In this document: one piece after another, positions 1 to 11,824 of the stretch
How positions within the stretch are numbered: the stretch's first letter is position 1
Layout: every line of letters starts with the position of its first letter
Assembly (NCBI GenBank): GCA_963513935.1
Contig: OY740767.1
Coordinates: 79,968,060 to 80,032,059 of the forward strand
Direction: 5' to 3'
Source: Aphrophora alni
Lineage: Eukaryota > Arthropoda > Insecta > Hemiptera > Aphrophoridae
DNA length: 64,000 bases
Translations under genes and position numbers: made by a program
Notes under the pieces: generated by a model
Database searches by the model: none
The model's input: the letters and a program-made list of their open reading frames with translations, nothing else
What the model was told of the DNA's origin: nothing

Positions 1-1919
1 CCTTAAGTTATAATTTGAAAATTTAAAGTCGGACTATAATCTTGTTACAAAGAGTATGCCATAAATCACATTTTATGGCCATGCAAATGTTGACGTATTT
101 AAGGCAAGTGCATTTATCATTTTAACCTAGAAGTCTTGGACGATTTATATTTATGCTTAGAGTTGGTAGTTTAAAATTACAATAATAATATTTTTCAATT
201 TATAAATATAAGTTCCTTTTGAAATTTGATAACCGACTAAACTATTGACTTTTACATTTTACTATTAGAGATGAAACTTGTTTGAGGGTGTTCAAGTATT
301 ATATATATTTATACACAATATAACAATCAATAATTCTAACATATTATTGAATACTAGTTGATTGCGAAAATAAAATTCCTTATATAAATTAGTATATGCC
401 ATACATCTGATTAAATTATGACGTTGAGAGAGCATATTATATACCAAATGTTATATATGTAATAATTTACTGACTAGGGTTATTTCAAGAAAGTTGTATG
501 TAAACAAATTGACATCTATAGTTAAATTTTAGTAGATCCATAATGTTAAATGCTCAATTTGTTTTAAAGCTTTCCTGACTAGTACGGGATATTTTATTAA
601 ATTTTTGTGAAATTGAACCCTTTACCTTTAAATGAGACAAAATTTCTTACTACACTCTTTTGTTTTATCACATAAACAAGAAGGAACATTTATATAAAAA
701 GTGTCTCTATATTGGACTATGGTATTTAACGACAATCTGTGTTAATTATTTTTTAATATATTAAAATCCAATTTTACAAATTAAAAAAAAAACACAATCA
801 ATTAAGTAACCATAATTCACAAACGCAGGATGATTATTGTTACAATAAAGTAATATAATTTTTATAAAGTTACAAACACAATAGTTGTTTTATATTTTAG
901 TTTAAGTATGCATTGCTTCCTTACTGCATATCGCACTGTAGACTGAAGCAATATTAATACAAATAAATGCATTTAATGTAGCGACGAAACTAGTTAATTT
1001 ATGTTTATCAAGTAAATTAATATACCTCCAATTTTTCTATTTTGTATCCACTCTCGTTTCACGTTTAATAAATAAATAAATATATATATATATAAAATAT
1101 GTAACTATACTTTATGTTAAGCATAAATATTTACAAGAAACATTTAGTCGGGTCGACTTTAAGAAATGGGTTTGCTTCGTTTCATTTTTAATTCTGTCGC
1201 ATCAATGCAACATTGTGTAAAGACGATTTATTTGGTGATTAGGAATTTACTGTAACAAGTGATATTGGGCTTGTGCCGTGAAGAACATCTTGACAGCCAA
1301 AACCACACTAATTTTATTTCTCAATTGAATGTAATCAAATGTATTTGAAGTACTTTTTATTTGATGCTGATTCTTATATTTCTTCCAAAAAAAGAATAAA
1401 AGTGGAGAAAATTTAGAAATTTTCTGATTTCAAATTCAACATATATATGAAATATTTGTTTTAGAAAGCTGATTTCTACTTCACTAACTTATTTATGTAG
1501 GATTATATTGAGTTTCAAAATGAAAGTCAAAAATTGCAATATTTTTGTTTGTTAGTTACTTCAATCACACTTTTTGTTTTTGCAACGTTGATTGAAATTT
1601 ACCTACATATTTGATCATGGAAAATAATACGTCCCTTAACGAAATGGGTTACACAATTTTTACTTTTTCTTTTTTCAATCGATTTCGTTGCAATATGTAT
1701 TTTACGATGATGTTCGTAAATCTAAAAACATATTCAACTTATAACCGTCTCCAATAATTTTTGAACCTTAAAATGTCTTCCAAATATTCAATCTTTTACT
1801 TCGCAACCAATTTTTTATCAAGATTTTTTTACGTAGTTTATGACTCTGGTTCTAATTTATTTTATGTTGGAATAATACATACCCTATTATGGTTTATTTT
1901 TTTAAAAATTTCAAACTCT
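1..1919. other. Gene-free AT-rich span
   Basis: I see no coding region, RNA gene or recognisable mobile element here. Open frames are short, start arbitrarily and have low-complexity composition. A short (TA)n stretch lies at about 1081-1094. Confidence 0.6.
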
Positions 1920-2271
1920 ACAGTTCTAATAAGGTCTGTACAGTTTGCTAAATGTAAACAAATGGAGGTTAAACTAACAAACAAAAATGCCTTCATCCCT
2001 AAGGCGGACAAAGGTCATAATGGAGAGAGATGATTACAGAACCAAAGTCGATAAGTAAATAACAGAAAGTATTGTCATGTTGTTAAATAATGATTACATC
2101 AAAGACTGGGTTAAAACTCTAAATATGATGATTAACAAGTTTACATATTTCTTTAACGAGAACACTCGCCATATGGTATACGCGTCCACCAACTTCTTTT
2201 TTATTGTATTTATTGGACTTTGTATAGTGTTAAATGATAGAAAACCTAATGGTTCTATCATCGGCTGTTAA
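1920..2271 (+). pseudogene. Penelope-like element reverse transcriptase fragment, decayed
   Basis: The translation resembles the conserved stretch just upstream of the core reverse transcriptase palm in Penelope-like retroelements. One frame gives KLTNKNAFIPKADKGHN (to about 2019). A second frame continues with IMERDDYRTKVDK (from 2017). The hallmark is a lysine-ADKG motif, then a hydrophobic/Met/acidic segment and an Asp-Asp-Tyr. In the family this is normally one continuous frame, so a frameshift near 2014-2020 is needed. An in-frame stop follows at 2056-2058. The same frame then stays open through LLNNDYIKDWVKTLNMM to a stop near 2271. No catalytic YxDD motif and no GIY-YIG endonuclease domain are visible, so this is a partial copy that cannot function. 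The family assignment rests on one motif. Another reverse transcriptase type, or chance, is possible. Confidence 0.45.
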
Positions 2272-3737
2272 ACAAATACAATTATCTTTCTATCCCCTCT
2301 GTCACAACTCTGAATACAAGTGGGTCTGACGTGAATATAATAAGCGTAAGAAAAATTACTAATTATTATTTATGAAAGACTATAAATAAATAAGTTGATG
2401 ATACTCAACACGACAAATTAGAACTATTAGCGCGTTTTACTATCTCGACCTTGGTATACATATAGAGAGATTAAGTTTTGCCAAATGAGTTCTGATAGGC
2501 GCTCTGTTGTCTTTGAAATTATCTTTGCGTCCGTTAGATTTTTATATTTAGAAATAACATTACCAAAACCTTGCACAACTATCTATTCTGAAGTTTTCAG
2601 TAAAAAAAAGTGAAATTGAGCCATAGACGCTGTCTTTAAAAAAGTAATATTCAGAATGTTTAAATAAAGGTTTAAATCAGCAAGTATTTTATTTAATTAA
2701 AATCGAGCTAAGGTTAATTTTTTTTTTGTTTTTTCTGGTTATTTTTTAACCGAAACATTCATTTACTTGGAAAACTTTGGTTCATTAACCGTCACATTTG
2801 ATTAAATTTGAACGAAATGGTTAGAGCAGATTTTGAGATATAAAATCGTTTATAATCCATTCCAATTTTGTTGTTTATCGATAACTGATAAATTTTTGAC
2901 TACTAAAGTTTTTTGGTAATTGTAGATGACTTCGCCTTTGACCTTTATTACAAATAGTTATATCGATAAACTCTTCATAAAAAAAATGCAATACATATTT
3001 TGGTGCGTGTAAAACCGACTGTTTTCGACCTATTTCAACGTTAAACATTGTAACTGACGTCATTTTGAAAATATTAAAAATAAATTCTTCGTTTTCGGTA
3101 CATTGGTAAAGGGGTACGTTGAAAATGTGTGTAACAATTCTGAATTAAATATGCCATCATTTCACAATTTTTTTGTTAAATCAAAAATAAGACGACAGAG
3201 AAAAAGAAACCGCTTTCGGACATACATATGTTATTAGGAACTTTTAGTAACGTGAACCATCTCTAAATCATATTGCATGCTCATAATGACTCATCCTGTA
3301 TTTCACTATACTTTAGATTTTCGTCGTAACACCAATAATGTACACCCAACAGATCTCTTTCGAGTCTAAGTAATCTCTATTTGCAATGCTCTCGAGAGCC
3401 CGAAATAATAACCTTGAGGCCACTACCACGTGTTGTGAGACGCCAGAGTTCCCCTACCTTATCGACTGCATATACATCACAAGCCGTTTTACGAACATTT
3501 TGTCCCATAAAATATATGAGTAAAAAATTTATCAAACTTAACTTCAGTAGAACCACATATAATTAAGTACATTGACAAATCTTAAAATGTATTTCTGCAA
3601 GCGTGTACTAATATTTGCTGACTTTTATTTTATACTCCTCCTTCATAAAAAAATATATCCGTTGTGGATATTGTATTGCAATTATCTTGAGTTTAGTCAC
3701 TTATAAAAATAATATATTACAATGCAGTTACATAGGT
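2272..3737. other. Gene-free AT-rich span
   Basis: No feature is recognised. Short frames at 2875-3063 (minus) and 3381-3566 (plus) lack family resemblance, splice context or a credible start. Confidence 0.5.
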
Positions 3738-4190
3738 GCTATATATATATATATATATATAGATTTATGTATAAGACCTTTCGAGTGCCTAATGGTACGG
3801 GCGACGACCTATTGGAGGCCTGGAGTGCTTGAACTCAGGCATTCAAAAGGTCTGTTTTCATACACTAAAACGACCTTTTGTGCCCTCTGTATAAAGCGAA
3901 AACGTCGACGAACCTTTTGGATGCCTAGAGTGCCTGGTGTGAAATGTACGGGAGACGATATTTTGAAGGCTTATATACGATCAGTTACAAATACCACCTA
4001 TTGAAGTCTTACACGATCAGTTACAAAAGTAACCTTTTAAAGGCTTTAGTTGACGCCTGTTCCTGTTAATTTCTATTTTCTGACGCCTGTTATCACCATG
4101 GTATATGTCATCGTGTTTTAGAGACCTTTTGAAGACCTGCTATTATTTTAAATAGAACCTTTTGAAGACCTTATGCTCTCCAATAAACTT
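3738..4190 (-). repeat. Degenerate repeat with a (TA)n terminus, relative of 15486-15844
   Basis: A (TA)n tract (about 3739-3761) is followed by tgtataagacctttcgagtg and then by several degenerate copies of a short core that reads, in the opposite sense, AGGCAYTCAAAAGGTCT. Examples of the core are near 3838-3853, 3910-3935, 4032-4045, 4127-4137 and 4157-4168. The reverse complement of 15760-15790 shows the same order: (TA)n, TGTATAAGACCTTT, GAGTGCCT. The two loci are therefore copies of one repeat in opposite orientation. An open frame at 3615-4004 runs through the (TA)n and is not a gene. Confidence 0.6.
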
Positions 4191-4317
4191 AATTTTGACA
4201 TTACTTTGTCTGAAACAATATTTGAGTAAAATTTTGCGTTACATAACAATATTGTATAGTTTTAACACAAAAAAAAAATTGATTTAAAAATTTTCTCATA
4301 TCACTTACTTTCTTTCA

Positions 4318-4560
4318 TTAATACTATTGTTAAACTATTTATGCTAGAGACCGTAGGTACTTGGTGGTATTCCATTTTAAATAAAATTAAAACAACACAT
4401 TTTTTAGTATCAACCACAATGTTTTAATAGAAACTTGCCGACCATGGTTTAGCTAGTTAAAACTAGTTAACTAGTGAAACCATGGTCGGCAAGTTTCTAT
4501 TAAAACATTGTGGTTGATACTAAAAAAATTGTTGTTTTAATTTTATTTAATACTATTGTT
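4318..4560. repeat. Foldback element: near-perfect 72-bp inverted repeat
   Basis: The left arm (4379-4450) and right arm (4477-4548) are reverse complements except for about two positions near the ATTTTTTAG/CTAAAAAAA junction. They are separated by a 26-bp AT-rich loop that itself contains CTAGTTAA/TTAACTAG symmetry. The 14-mer ttaatactattgtt occurs at 4318-4331 and again at 4547-4560, touching the right arm but lying 47 bp outside the left arm. No transposase is present. It could be a miniature inverted-repeat transposon, a foldback element, or a template-switch or replication-slippage palindrome. Confidence 0.75.
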
Positions 4561-4819
4561 TTCAAATACTAAGGAAGTAACTATTTATTTTAAATATAAC
4601 TAGAGGGTACATAATCCTCTGTTCGCGGTACAACTCCCGTTCAGCCAATCGTTGTCCTCGTTTTCATAATATAGTTAACAGAATGTTAAAATATGTTACA
4701 CATTATTAATCAGAAGACGAAAATAGTTACATTTTTTTCTCCAAACAAGTAGGCTACGGTATTTACTTTTTCAAGTTTATAAATAAAACTATATTTTAAC
4801 TAGTTACCATTTTACTTTC

Positions 4820-4976
4820 ACACTATACTATAGTATAGAGAAAGTATAGTGATCGCAAAAAAATCGATGATGAGATTTTTGTGGATATATCCGTTTTGGG
4901 ACCCCTGAGTCCTAAAAAGTGGTTTTTACAAAATGTCTGTCTGTATGTTTGTATGTAAGTATGTCTGTATGTATAA
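4820..4976. repeat. Degenerate GTMT tetranucleotide repeat and flank
   Basis: Positions 4934-4974 are a run of GTCT/GTAT/GTTT tetranucleotides. They follow an ATCCGTTTTGGGACCCCTGA-type flank. The run produces a low-complexity open frame on the minus strand (4823-5104), which I do not regard as a gene. Confidence 0.6.
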
Positions 4977-5204
4977 AAAGCTAGAGAGAAAAATATTCGA
5001 TCGATTTCAAACAAATCTGCACCAAGCATGTCAATTAGGCATGCTTTATTTTTGTTTAAATTTGTTAAATTGTTAAATTTGTTTAACAACAAAACACACG
5101 TCATAGTACTTTTCCCAGCCCTAAAATGTATGTTATACTGTACAGTCCTAATTGTAGTTATGCGATTAAGCAGAAAATTAAAATTAAACGCTTTAATTGT
5201 TTAG

Positions 5205-5425
5205 TATACAGGGTGTTTTGCGAGAGTTTGGCACAACTTCGGAAGATGATAGGGGTCCACCTAAAAAAATCAAAATTGTTCATATGTACCTAGGTCTAGA
5301 AAAGCTTCGTTTTCCAGACATCCGCCATTTTGTTTCTTTTCTAAAATGATTTATACCTGACCGATTGAGTTTAAACTTGGCACAAAGTTTAACCTAACAA
5401 TAATAGACCCTATATATACAGGGTG
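5205..5425. repeat. Interspersed repeat delimited by tatacagggtg
   Basis: The 11-mer tatacagggtg occurs at 5205-5215 and again at 5415-5425, 210 bp apart. The sequence between is less AT-rich than its surroundings. Boxes starting with ACAGGGTG are common at the ends of dispersed repeats in insect genomes, which is general knowledge and not evidence from this window. No open frame of interest lies inside. Confidence 0.45.
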
Positions 5426-5607
5426 AGTTTCTACTGATACCATTAACTTCGCCAGTATGTTCTACTCACTAAATGGAATAAAAAAGTTCATATGGTCCCA
5501 TGCCCGATCTCAACCGTTTGGCTGTAGTCGCGTATTTTGTGTTTTTTTTCAAAATCATGCTATTTTGCCTCACTATTTGTTTGAGACATTTAGTGTTTAA
5601 GACATTC

Positions 5608-5718
5608 TCGCTCTTGATCAGAGGACATTTTTCGCATATATACTCTTGTTCAGAGCACAGTTACTGTCCTCTGAATATTAGGAGGACAGTGTGTTCTCAT
5701 CAAGAGTATATATATAAC
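5608..5718. repeat. Imperfect foldback with TATATACTCTTG arms
   Basis: An arm starting tatatactcttg (about 5637) and reaching gtcctct (about 5672) pairs with ggaggacagtgt through caagagtatata (about 5681-5713). Unpaired bases lie inside the arms. The loop is about 8 bp. A third partial copy (ctcttgatcagaggacat) starts at about 5610. This looks like the end of a miniature inverted-repeat element. No transposase is nearby. Confidence 0.5.
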
Positions 5719-5968
5719 TTACTGTCCCCTTAACATGAGTTTACATAACACGGATTTTTGTAACAAATGCTGCCAACATAGGTCTTGTCCCCAACATTTT
5801 CCATATTATTTCATGGAGAAGGGTTTTATCTAATTATTATAAACATCATCATGTTACTTACCCAGTCTAACATTAATACTAAGACACCGTTTTACCGATT
5901 AACATGAAAATTGGCACACACATGAATTATTTTAAGGAGAAGGTTTTTATTGAATTACTATAGGTTTA

Positions 5969-5983
5969 CCCGGCTTCGCCGGG
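5969..5983. repeat. GC-rich mini-hairpin CCCGGC-TTC-GCCGGG
   Basis: This is a perfect 6-bp stem with a 3-nt loop in an AT-rich setting. It sits in sequence that looks like a dispersed repeat (GAAAATTGGCACACACATG upstream). No function is assigned. Confidence 0.5.
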
Positions 5984-6429
5984 GACTTCTATCATATGTT
6001 ATTCACTAATAAATGTTGAATATGATCTTGATTTCAAAATATTCGCAAACCCGTCTGCTAGCACCTAATTGAAGAATCATGCGCAAGACCCTAAAAATGA
6101 TAGTAATGAGGTAAATAAAGTATTTTTACAAAGTAGAAATTTACTCAGTAACAGTAACTTTTTTCAGATGATCCGGTGCTATAGGATTGTGTGGTAGTTG
6201 GAATATAAGGAGATAAACCTCAAAATATAAGAAGTAAAAGCTTTTTATTGAAAACATTCTAACTATTTAAAATTCTTGTTTATAAACAACATTTTTCCTT
6301 TTGTTATCTGGGGGTAAGTTATACAAAATTTTCGGATTTCCTACTCGAGATCAAGCTCCGTATAATTGACCGTGAGAAAAACAGGAATCTTTGAGACTTA
6401 TGCCGCAATACTTTAAAGTTTGTCCCTAT

Positions 6430-6840
6430 GGTTTATCTGGCTTATTGTTAATGTGTAACATATGGGTCTGACTTTTTAATCTTACAAAAGTTATCGGCGT
6501 AACTTTACATAGTCTATAGTCTTTACTTTATTTCTTATTTATCCACTACATCTAGTAAAACTTAGTGGTTTATCAGGCTTATTGTTAATGTGTGACAATT
6601 GGGTCTGACTTTATAATCTTACAAAAGTTAACGGTTTAACTGTACATACTGTATAGTGTTTACTTTATTTTTGATTTATCCCTTACATCTAGTAAAACCT
6701 AATGGTTTAACTGGCTTATTGTTAATGTGTGACAATTGTGTCTGACGTTGTCATCTCGCAAAAAGTTAACGGTTCAACTGTATATACTGTATATTACTTA
6801 CTTTATTTCTGATTTATCCCTTGCATCTAGTGAAAAGGAA
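6430..6840. repeat. Tandem repeat, three 137-bp units
   Basis: Units begin at 6430, 6567 and 6704, each with GGTTTAWCTGGCTTATTGTTAATGTG or a close variant. Each continues through GGGTCTGAC, AAAAGTTAACGG, ACTTTATTTCTGATTTATCC and CATCTAGTAAAA. Spacing is exactly 137 bp both times. The copies differ at many positions, so the array is old. No coding frame is shared between units. Confidence 0.75.
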
Positions 6841-8998
6841 GCAAGACTATCGTCACCTTTGAATACGCATTCATTGACGTCATTTAAGTTAAAAATATAA
6901 ATAAATAAAAACCAACCCACTCTATAAATATTACATCACATCCTTTTTTTGCCCTATGGTAATCTATTAATAAAATTTTTAAAGACATTTCTACTTTTAA
7001 AAAAATAGAGATTGAGATTGTAGTTTTTCTTCGTATAAATTTATCTCTATTCAGACAAAATGTGTATATTCTAAAAACACAGTAGAAATGTAAACTTTTT
7101 GGAGGTATTAAAAATATATTATATAACATTGATTAGTATAACATTTATATAATATAAAATTAATTAATAAATATATTGAAATTGCTATTTTAAACGACAA
7201 AGGCCTACTTAGGAAAATGTATTAACAACCAAATCTATAACTAATTATGAGGGCTAGATACCAATTTTTTACGACATAATGCTACAAATCTTCTTTCCTT
7301 GTAATATTTAGCATTGACTTGGTGGCCGGTATGTAGTGGCCGGTTGCATAAACGTCAATCAGACATGATCTATGATCATCGTCCAAATTGATCTAACATC
7401 AAGAGTTTATGTTTATTATTGATTATATGTTTAGAGTTTACCTAACATTATATTTTGTTGTATTACTTCATGTTTCATTGATTGTAGACATAAAAATTGA
7501 CCAAGCTGCAAAATTAGCAGTCTAGTAGTCGTTCAGGTAGCCTCTGCCCCTAATAAAACAAAGGGGCTACAGTGTGTTGATCTATAAGAGAAACTAAAAG
7601 TTTTGTTAGAGGTTTTAGACTAATGTCTCCAATGCCTAGTATCTGTTGTCTTTAATGCAGTGAAATTACATTTATACAAAAATTCAATACAATCAGTATG
7701 AAAATATTTTAATAATAAAAATTAAATCCAATTTTAATCCTAATCTTTTAAATTTTGGACATTTATATTTCATTATTATTTTAAACACATATTATTGAGA
7801 CATTATCAAATTTCAGCACAATATTTAAAACGCTTAAGTTTCAACTAAAAGTTATCGCACATTAGGACCGTTTAAGGTTATAATTATTATTGTTATGGAA
7901 TAAATACTTCTTTCCACATAACTTTGGTTTAACCGGAACAGAATGGTCAGGATCGAATTTAAAACCTATATCCTTTTAGGCCCTACTAAAAATATTAAGG
8001 ATTTGTGATTATAGATTGCCAAAAATTTGCCAAAAAATTACCGTTTCCCGTATTTACATTGAGGTGGATTGTAATAACTGTTATTGATGTACTCAATCGA
8101 AAGAAACTGACTTCTTAAACTGTTAAAAATTATAAATAGCTAGGAAAGAATTCACGACTGACGTAAAAATTTGTCTATTAAACCGAAAATGTATATCTTT
8201 GTTTTCTTTTATATGTGTGTGAATTTGTTACATAAATAAAACTAAAACTTATTTTAGGAAAGTTTGATAGAAAGGTTTCTACGGTAGTCTGTAATTTATG
8301 TTTTCTAAAAATATTGTGACTGACCATTACAACTCTCTCATTATCAGGAAATATTTTGTCTTAACTGCTATGTTGAGGTTCAGGTAGCCAGGGCGTTAAG
8401 ACTAACCTAGCCTCTCTTAGTTTTATGACACTAAGAGACATTTTTAAATATATTTTAAATGAGCCTGACGTTTTATCTTTTCGGGAAAATCATTGTTTTT
8501 AAAATTCCTTTAGACTTAGAAAGCGAACACTATCCCAATTCATATTGCCAACAATTAAAAATAGCGTATGCCTTTTACATTTTAGGAATCTTGATTTTCT
8601 TAGTAATAACGATGCCATTTTTTAATTAAGATAATTAATATTACTACTGTTACATATTAATTGTAAACAAGTGAATGGATCAAAACAATAACGAAATTTG
8701 TCTAAGAACTGTTTCTTGTTAAATAAGAAAGTTTGTGTGTATGTATATTTTGGAGCACACTTTAAGAGTGTTATATAGGTAAGGAATTTTTTTTATAAGT
8801 TCTAAATTTAAAATGGATGAGTCAGAGGTGGGAGACACAACAAATTACCTGACGTTAAAGTTGAAGAAGTCCTGGAAAATATTTCAAAGTTTTTAAACAA
8901 TAAATCGTACTATAGCTATTCAACAACTCGAGCAGAATATTGGAGAACTCAAAAATTCCAATAACTTATTTCAATAACCTATGTATGGTCAAAGTTAT
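6841..8998. other. Gene-free span with a small hairpin
   Basis: No gene is recognised. A hairpin lies at about 7537-7571 (GTAGCC.GCCCCT pairing with AGGGGCTAC). The 11-mer ttcaggtagcc of its left side recurs at about 8390. The 9-mer gtggccggt is repeated at 7322 and 7336. A short ATG-led frame near 8814 (MDESEVGDTTNYLTLKLKKS) is not recognisable. Confidence 0.5.
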
Positions 8999-9045
8999 AG
9001 GCTTCTTTGGCGCAGAAGGATAGCACTTTCGTAAAGGATCTTTAA
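8999..9045 (+). other. tRNA-like 5' half (A-box) relic
   Basis: GCTTCTTTGGCGCAG followed by AAGGATAGC resembles the acceptor/D-arm half of an elongator tRNA and contains an A-box-like TGGCGCAG. A B-box-like GGTTCGAATC appears only at about 9249-9258, about 200 bp on. No acceptor 3' strand pairs with the 5' end. It is not a working tRNA. It could be a tRNA-derived SINE remnant or chance. Confidence 0.25.
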
Positions 9046-10473
9046 TTGTGGTGTCTTATATTTATTTAATTTTAGCAATAATAAATGAATTACAGTACTG
9101 TAGTTATTAGTTAAAGCACAAATTTGGTAATTTCCCTAGTTCACAATATTATCCTGAAAACGGAAAGATAGACAGCCAGAGTGAAGTCTAAAGAGGACTT
9201 TATTTTTATTATATAGAGGAACTATATTAATCTTTGTTTTTCTAAATCTTAGGTACTTGGTTCGAATCTAAATCTCGTTATTATTTTTTTTAATAAGCCT
9301 AAAGATTTCAATTTATTTAGGAAAGGCTATTTATAATACTAAATTAATTACGATTATACAAAGAAAGTACGTTTGTTGTTTTTAAGATTCGTGTTAAATA
9401 GAACAATGTTGAAAATACAATAATGAGACACCGTGAAAATAATAGAGGTTGCAGTTTTACAAGAACAGAAAAACATCCCCCCCAGCCCACATCCAAAACA
9501 GAATCACGGACGCATGTTATTCACAATTATCATCACATCAGAGAATAATCTATATTTCCGTTCGCACAGTTGGTTTGTTCACACGTAGGCCTATAGGTTA
9601 CTCATCAACATTTGAAGAATTGTGGCAGGAAGTAGTTCTTCCTTCATTGGAACACACTGAGCATTGAGTTCAGATTTGATAAACGCATTTTTCATGTGAA
9701 GTTTTACACGAGATTTGAAAATGATTTCCATTTTAAAATGTTAAAGTCGTATATATTGAAAACTTGTTAACCTTATAAAACAATTACACGAGAGTAAAAA
9801 CTTTTATTTGTTAATGACGAACAATATGGTATTTATATTTTTACTGTAGCAGTAAAAGAAAATATATTTGAACAGAAAAGGGAAAATTGCATCACAAATA
9901 TTATATAATTTTAACAACAAATAAACTTGTGCTCTATGAAGTAAGAATCGGTTGACATTTGATGGTTGGAGAAGTGAGGGGTTGGTTTTGAGATTGTCTA
10001 GATAAACATTTATAGTTAGTTATAGAAATTCGAACAAACAATATTAGGTAGTAGCAAATTTTAAAAAAAATAGTAGAAATAGGCTGTGGATATCTAGTTA
10101 TGACCTCATATGCTTAGTAAGGAGGGAGTAATGCAACGTTGTCACATGGTGTGTTTTTTCTACCTTCGCCAATTCACTGTTTATTTTACAATTGGACACA
10201 ATATTAATATTTGCCCGGTCGCAAATTTGACTACATTTGTATTCAGGAACTTTACAACTATATTTTAAATATTTAATAATGTTTTTAATTGATTAAAAAA
10301 ATACTATTATTAGGTCTGGAATATGAAGGACAAACGTTTATTTATTGTTTACCTTATTTTTGAGGGTCACTCAAATTATAAAGTCATACTATGCCACGTA
10401 AAAGTCAGACTTTTTTATTTCTAGAAATGAATAGAGGTGTAAGTACGCCTTTGATAAGTTATGTTGTTTTTCA
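9046..10473. other. Gene-free span
   Basis: I recognise nothing. An open frame at 9449-9667 (72 codons) has no family resemblance. Confidence 0.45.
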
Positions 10474-10594
10474 GAGACAAGAACCCTTAGATGCCGAGGA
10501 TCCCACAAGAAAAAAAAACAAGTGTTATCCATTTAATTTACCTTTCTTAACGGAATTAATTCAACAAATCGGTCGGGATGAACATCCTGGATAA
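10474..10594 (+). CDS. Possible terminal exon of an unrecognised gene (tentative)
   Basis: A pyrimidine-rich acceptor-like tract (ttatgttgtttttcag) ends at about 10473. It is followed by an open frame of about 39 codons with balanced, non-repetitive composition: RQEPLDAEDPTRKK, then CYPFNLPFLTELIQQIGRD, EHPG and a TAA stop at 10592-10594. An AATAAA lies at about 10781. Base composition is less AT-extreme than the neighbourhood. I do not recognise the protein. The longer frame starting at 10391 would ignore the acceptor. No matching upstream exon can be identified, so it may be chance or a transposon fragment. Confidence 0.25.
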
Positions 10595-11209
10595 ATTGTA
10601 TTGGTTTACATAAACTGTTGTTTAATAAGTATTTCATGGAGAGAAAATTGCACTTCACCGTCCAGTAGTTCAATAAATCAATGATTTAGGCAACTCAAGA
10701 CATATATGTAAGCTTAACATTAATTTCATCAACCATGATAATTGATCGGGTAATAATCACCCTGCTTGTCCAGAATTTAGAATAAATTTAGATAGTACTC
10801 AACAAAAAAACCTTTCAAAAAGGTAAAACTTTCGTAAGTATGACCTTGCGTTTTATTCCCTTTAACTTACTCAACACATTGTTACATTTTCCTTTTCCTT
10901 GTATCTGAAGTAATTTAATAAATAAGGCAGCGAAAGCATGAGAAATCATACTGGGGTGGGGGTTGTCTCTGAACACTATTCCAGTGGGCGACATATCACC
11001 CCACATTTGATTTATTAATAAATTCCTAAATACTACCATCTTGGAAAAACAATTTTTATTAATAAACCAATAATATAAAATATATTGAGCATATATTATA
11101 TTAATAATCATTTCGAAGTTGGATTATACAAAGACTTGAATATAACTTGCATAATATCTTCAACAACCATAAAATAGTATTAAATTTTTTTTAAACGTAA
11201 GTGAGCAGT
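10595..11209. other. Span with one unrecognised minus-strand frame
   Basis: A 98-codon minus-strand frame (10815-11111) contains PTGIVFRDNPHPSMISHAF and ends with basic residues. I do not recognise it and see no supporting context. It lies just downstream of the helicase relic and could be non-coding tail sequence of that element. Confidence 0.3.
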
Positions 11210-11736
11210 TAAAAATCGAAAATTCAATTTAAAACTTAAAATATTTCTAAAGAAGATAACATGACCAATATTATTTTATATTTTATTTACAAGTTAAAGT
11301 TTTTTCCAGCTTCAAATACTGCATTTTCTAAGTTTAGACCTTGACTTTTATGAATAGTTATTCCATAACTATTGCAAATTGGAAATTGTTTTCTTATTAT
11401 AAAAGCATTCCTCATTAATTGAAATTTAGATTCTATACGTTCTATAGAATATTGTCTTTTATTGGTAAGTTCAATTTTAATAGTGTCGACAACATTATTA
11501 TTATCTCTTGTTACAGAAATAATAGTACCTATTGTACCATTAGCCTAGCCGATAGAAACATCAATATTTCGTCTTATCATAAATTTTGATCCAGCTTTTA
11601 TTTTAATTACTCTAGCTAATCCTGCAGTTCGTGAACTACCCGCTTCATCATTCATTAAAGACTTTATTCTTTTTTTGTGCATATTCTTCGCTCGAATTGT
11701 ATCTTCGGCAACAACCTCAACTTCCTCGGTATTAAT
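11210..11736 (-). pseudogene. Pif1-type helicase C-terminal fragment of a mobile element
   Basis: On the minus strand the frame reads INTEEVEVVAEDTIRAKNMH, then KAGSKFMIRRNIDVSIG, an in-frame stop (TAG, plus positions 11545-11547), ANGTIGTIISV, RKQFPICNSYGITIHKSQGL and NLENAVFEAG. The RRNID-S-G-NG-GT-V block and the ITIHKSQGL-LE block are the typical C-terminal (2B/motif V-VI) signatures of Pif1-family helicases, including those carried by insect transposons. The sequence is interrupted again before motif VI (NFNL-stop), where only a degenerate LVMLSSLE remains. The Walker A/B half of the helicase is not visible upstream. Its place is taken by Ulp1-like sequence. It is a non-functional relic. 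Helitron-type or another DNA transposon origin is possible. Confidence 0.8.
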
Positions 11737-11824
11737 TTTTTTTTAACATAGCATCTTTAAGGTATCGCACATTTGATTGGTACCTACTTTGCCAACATTA
11801 TTTGATGGCAAAGTATTTAGAAAG

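Noticed and set aside
8999..9260. tRNA gene split between an A-box-like and a B-box-like sequence
   Set aside because: The boxes are about 200 bp apart and the acceptor stem cannot pair, so no tRNA fold is possible.
10815..11111. 98-codon minus-strand frame
   Set aside because: There is no recognisable motif and the composition mostly follows AT bias. It remains possible as tail sequence of the protease/helicase element.
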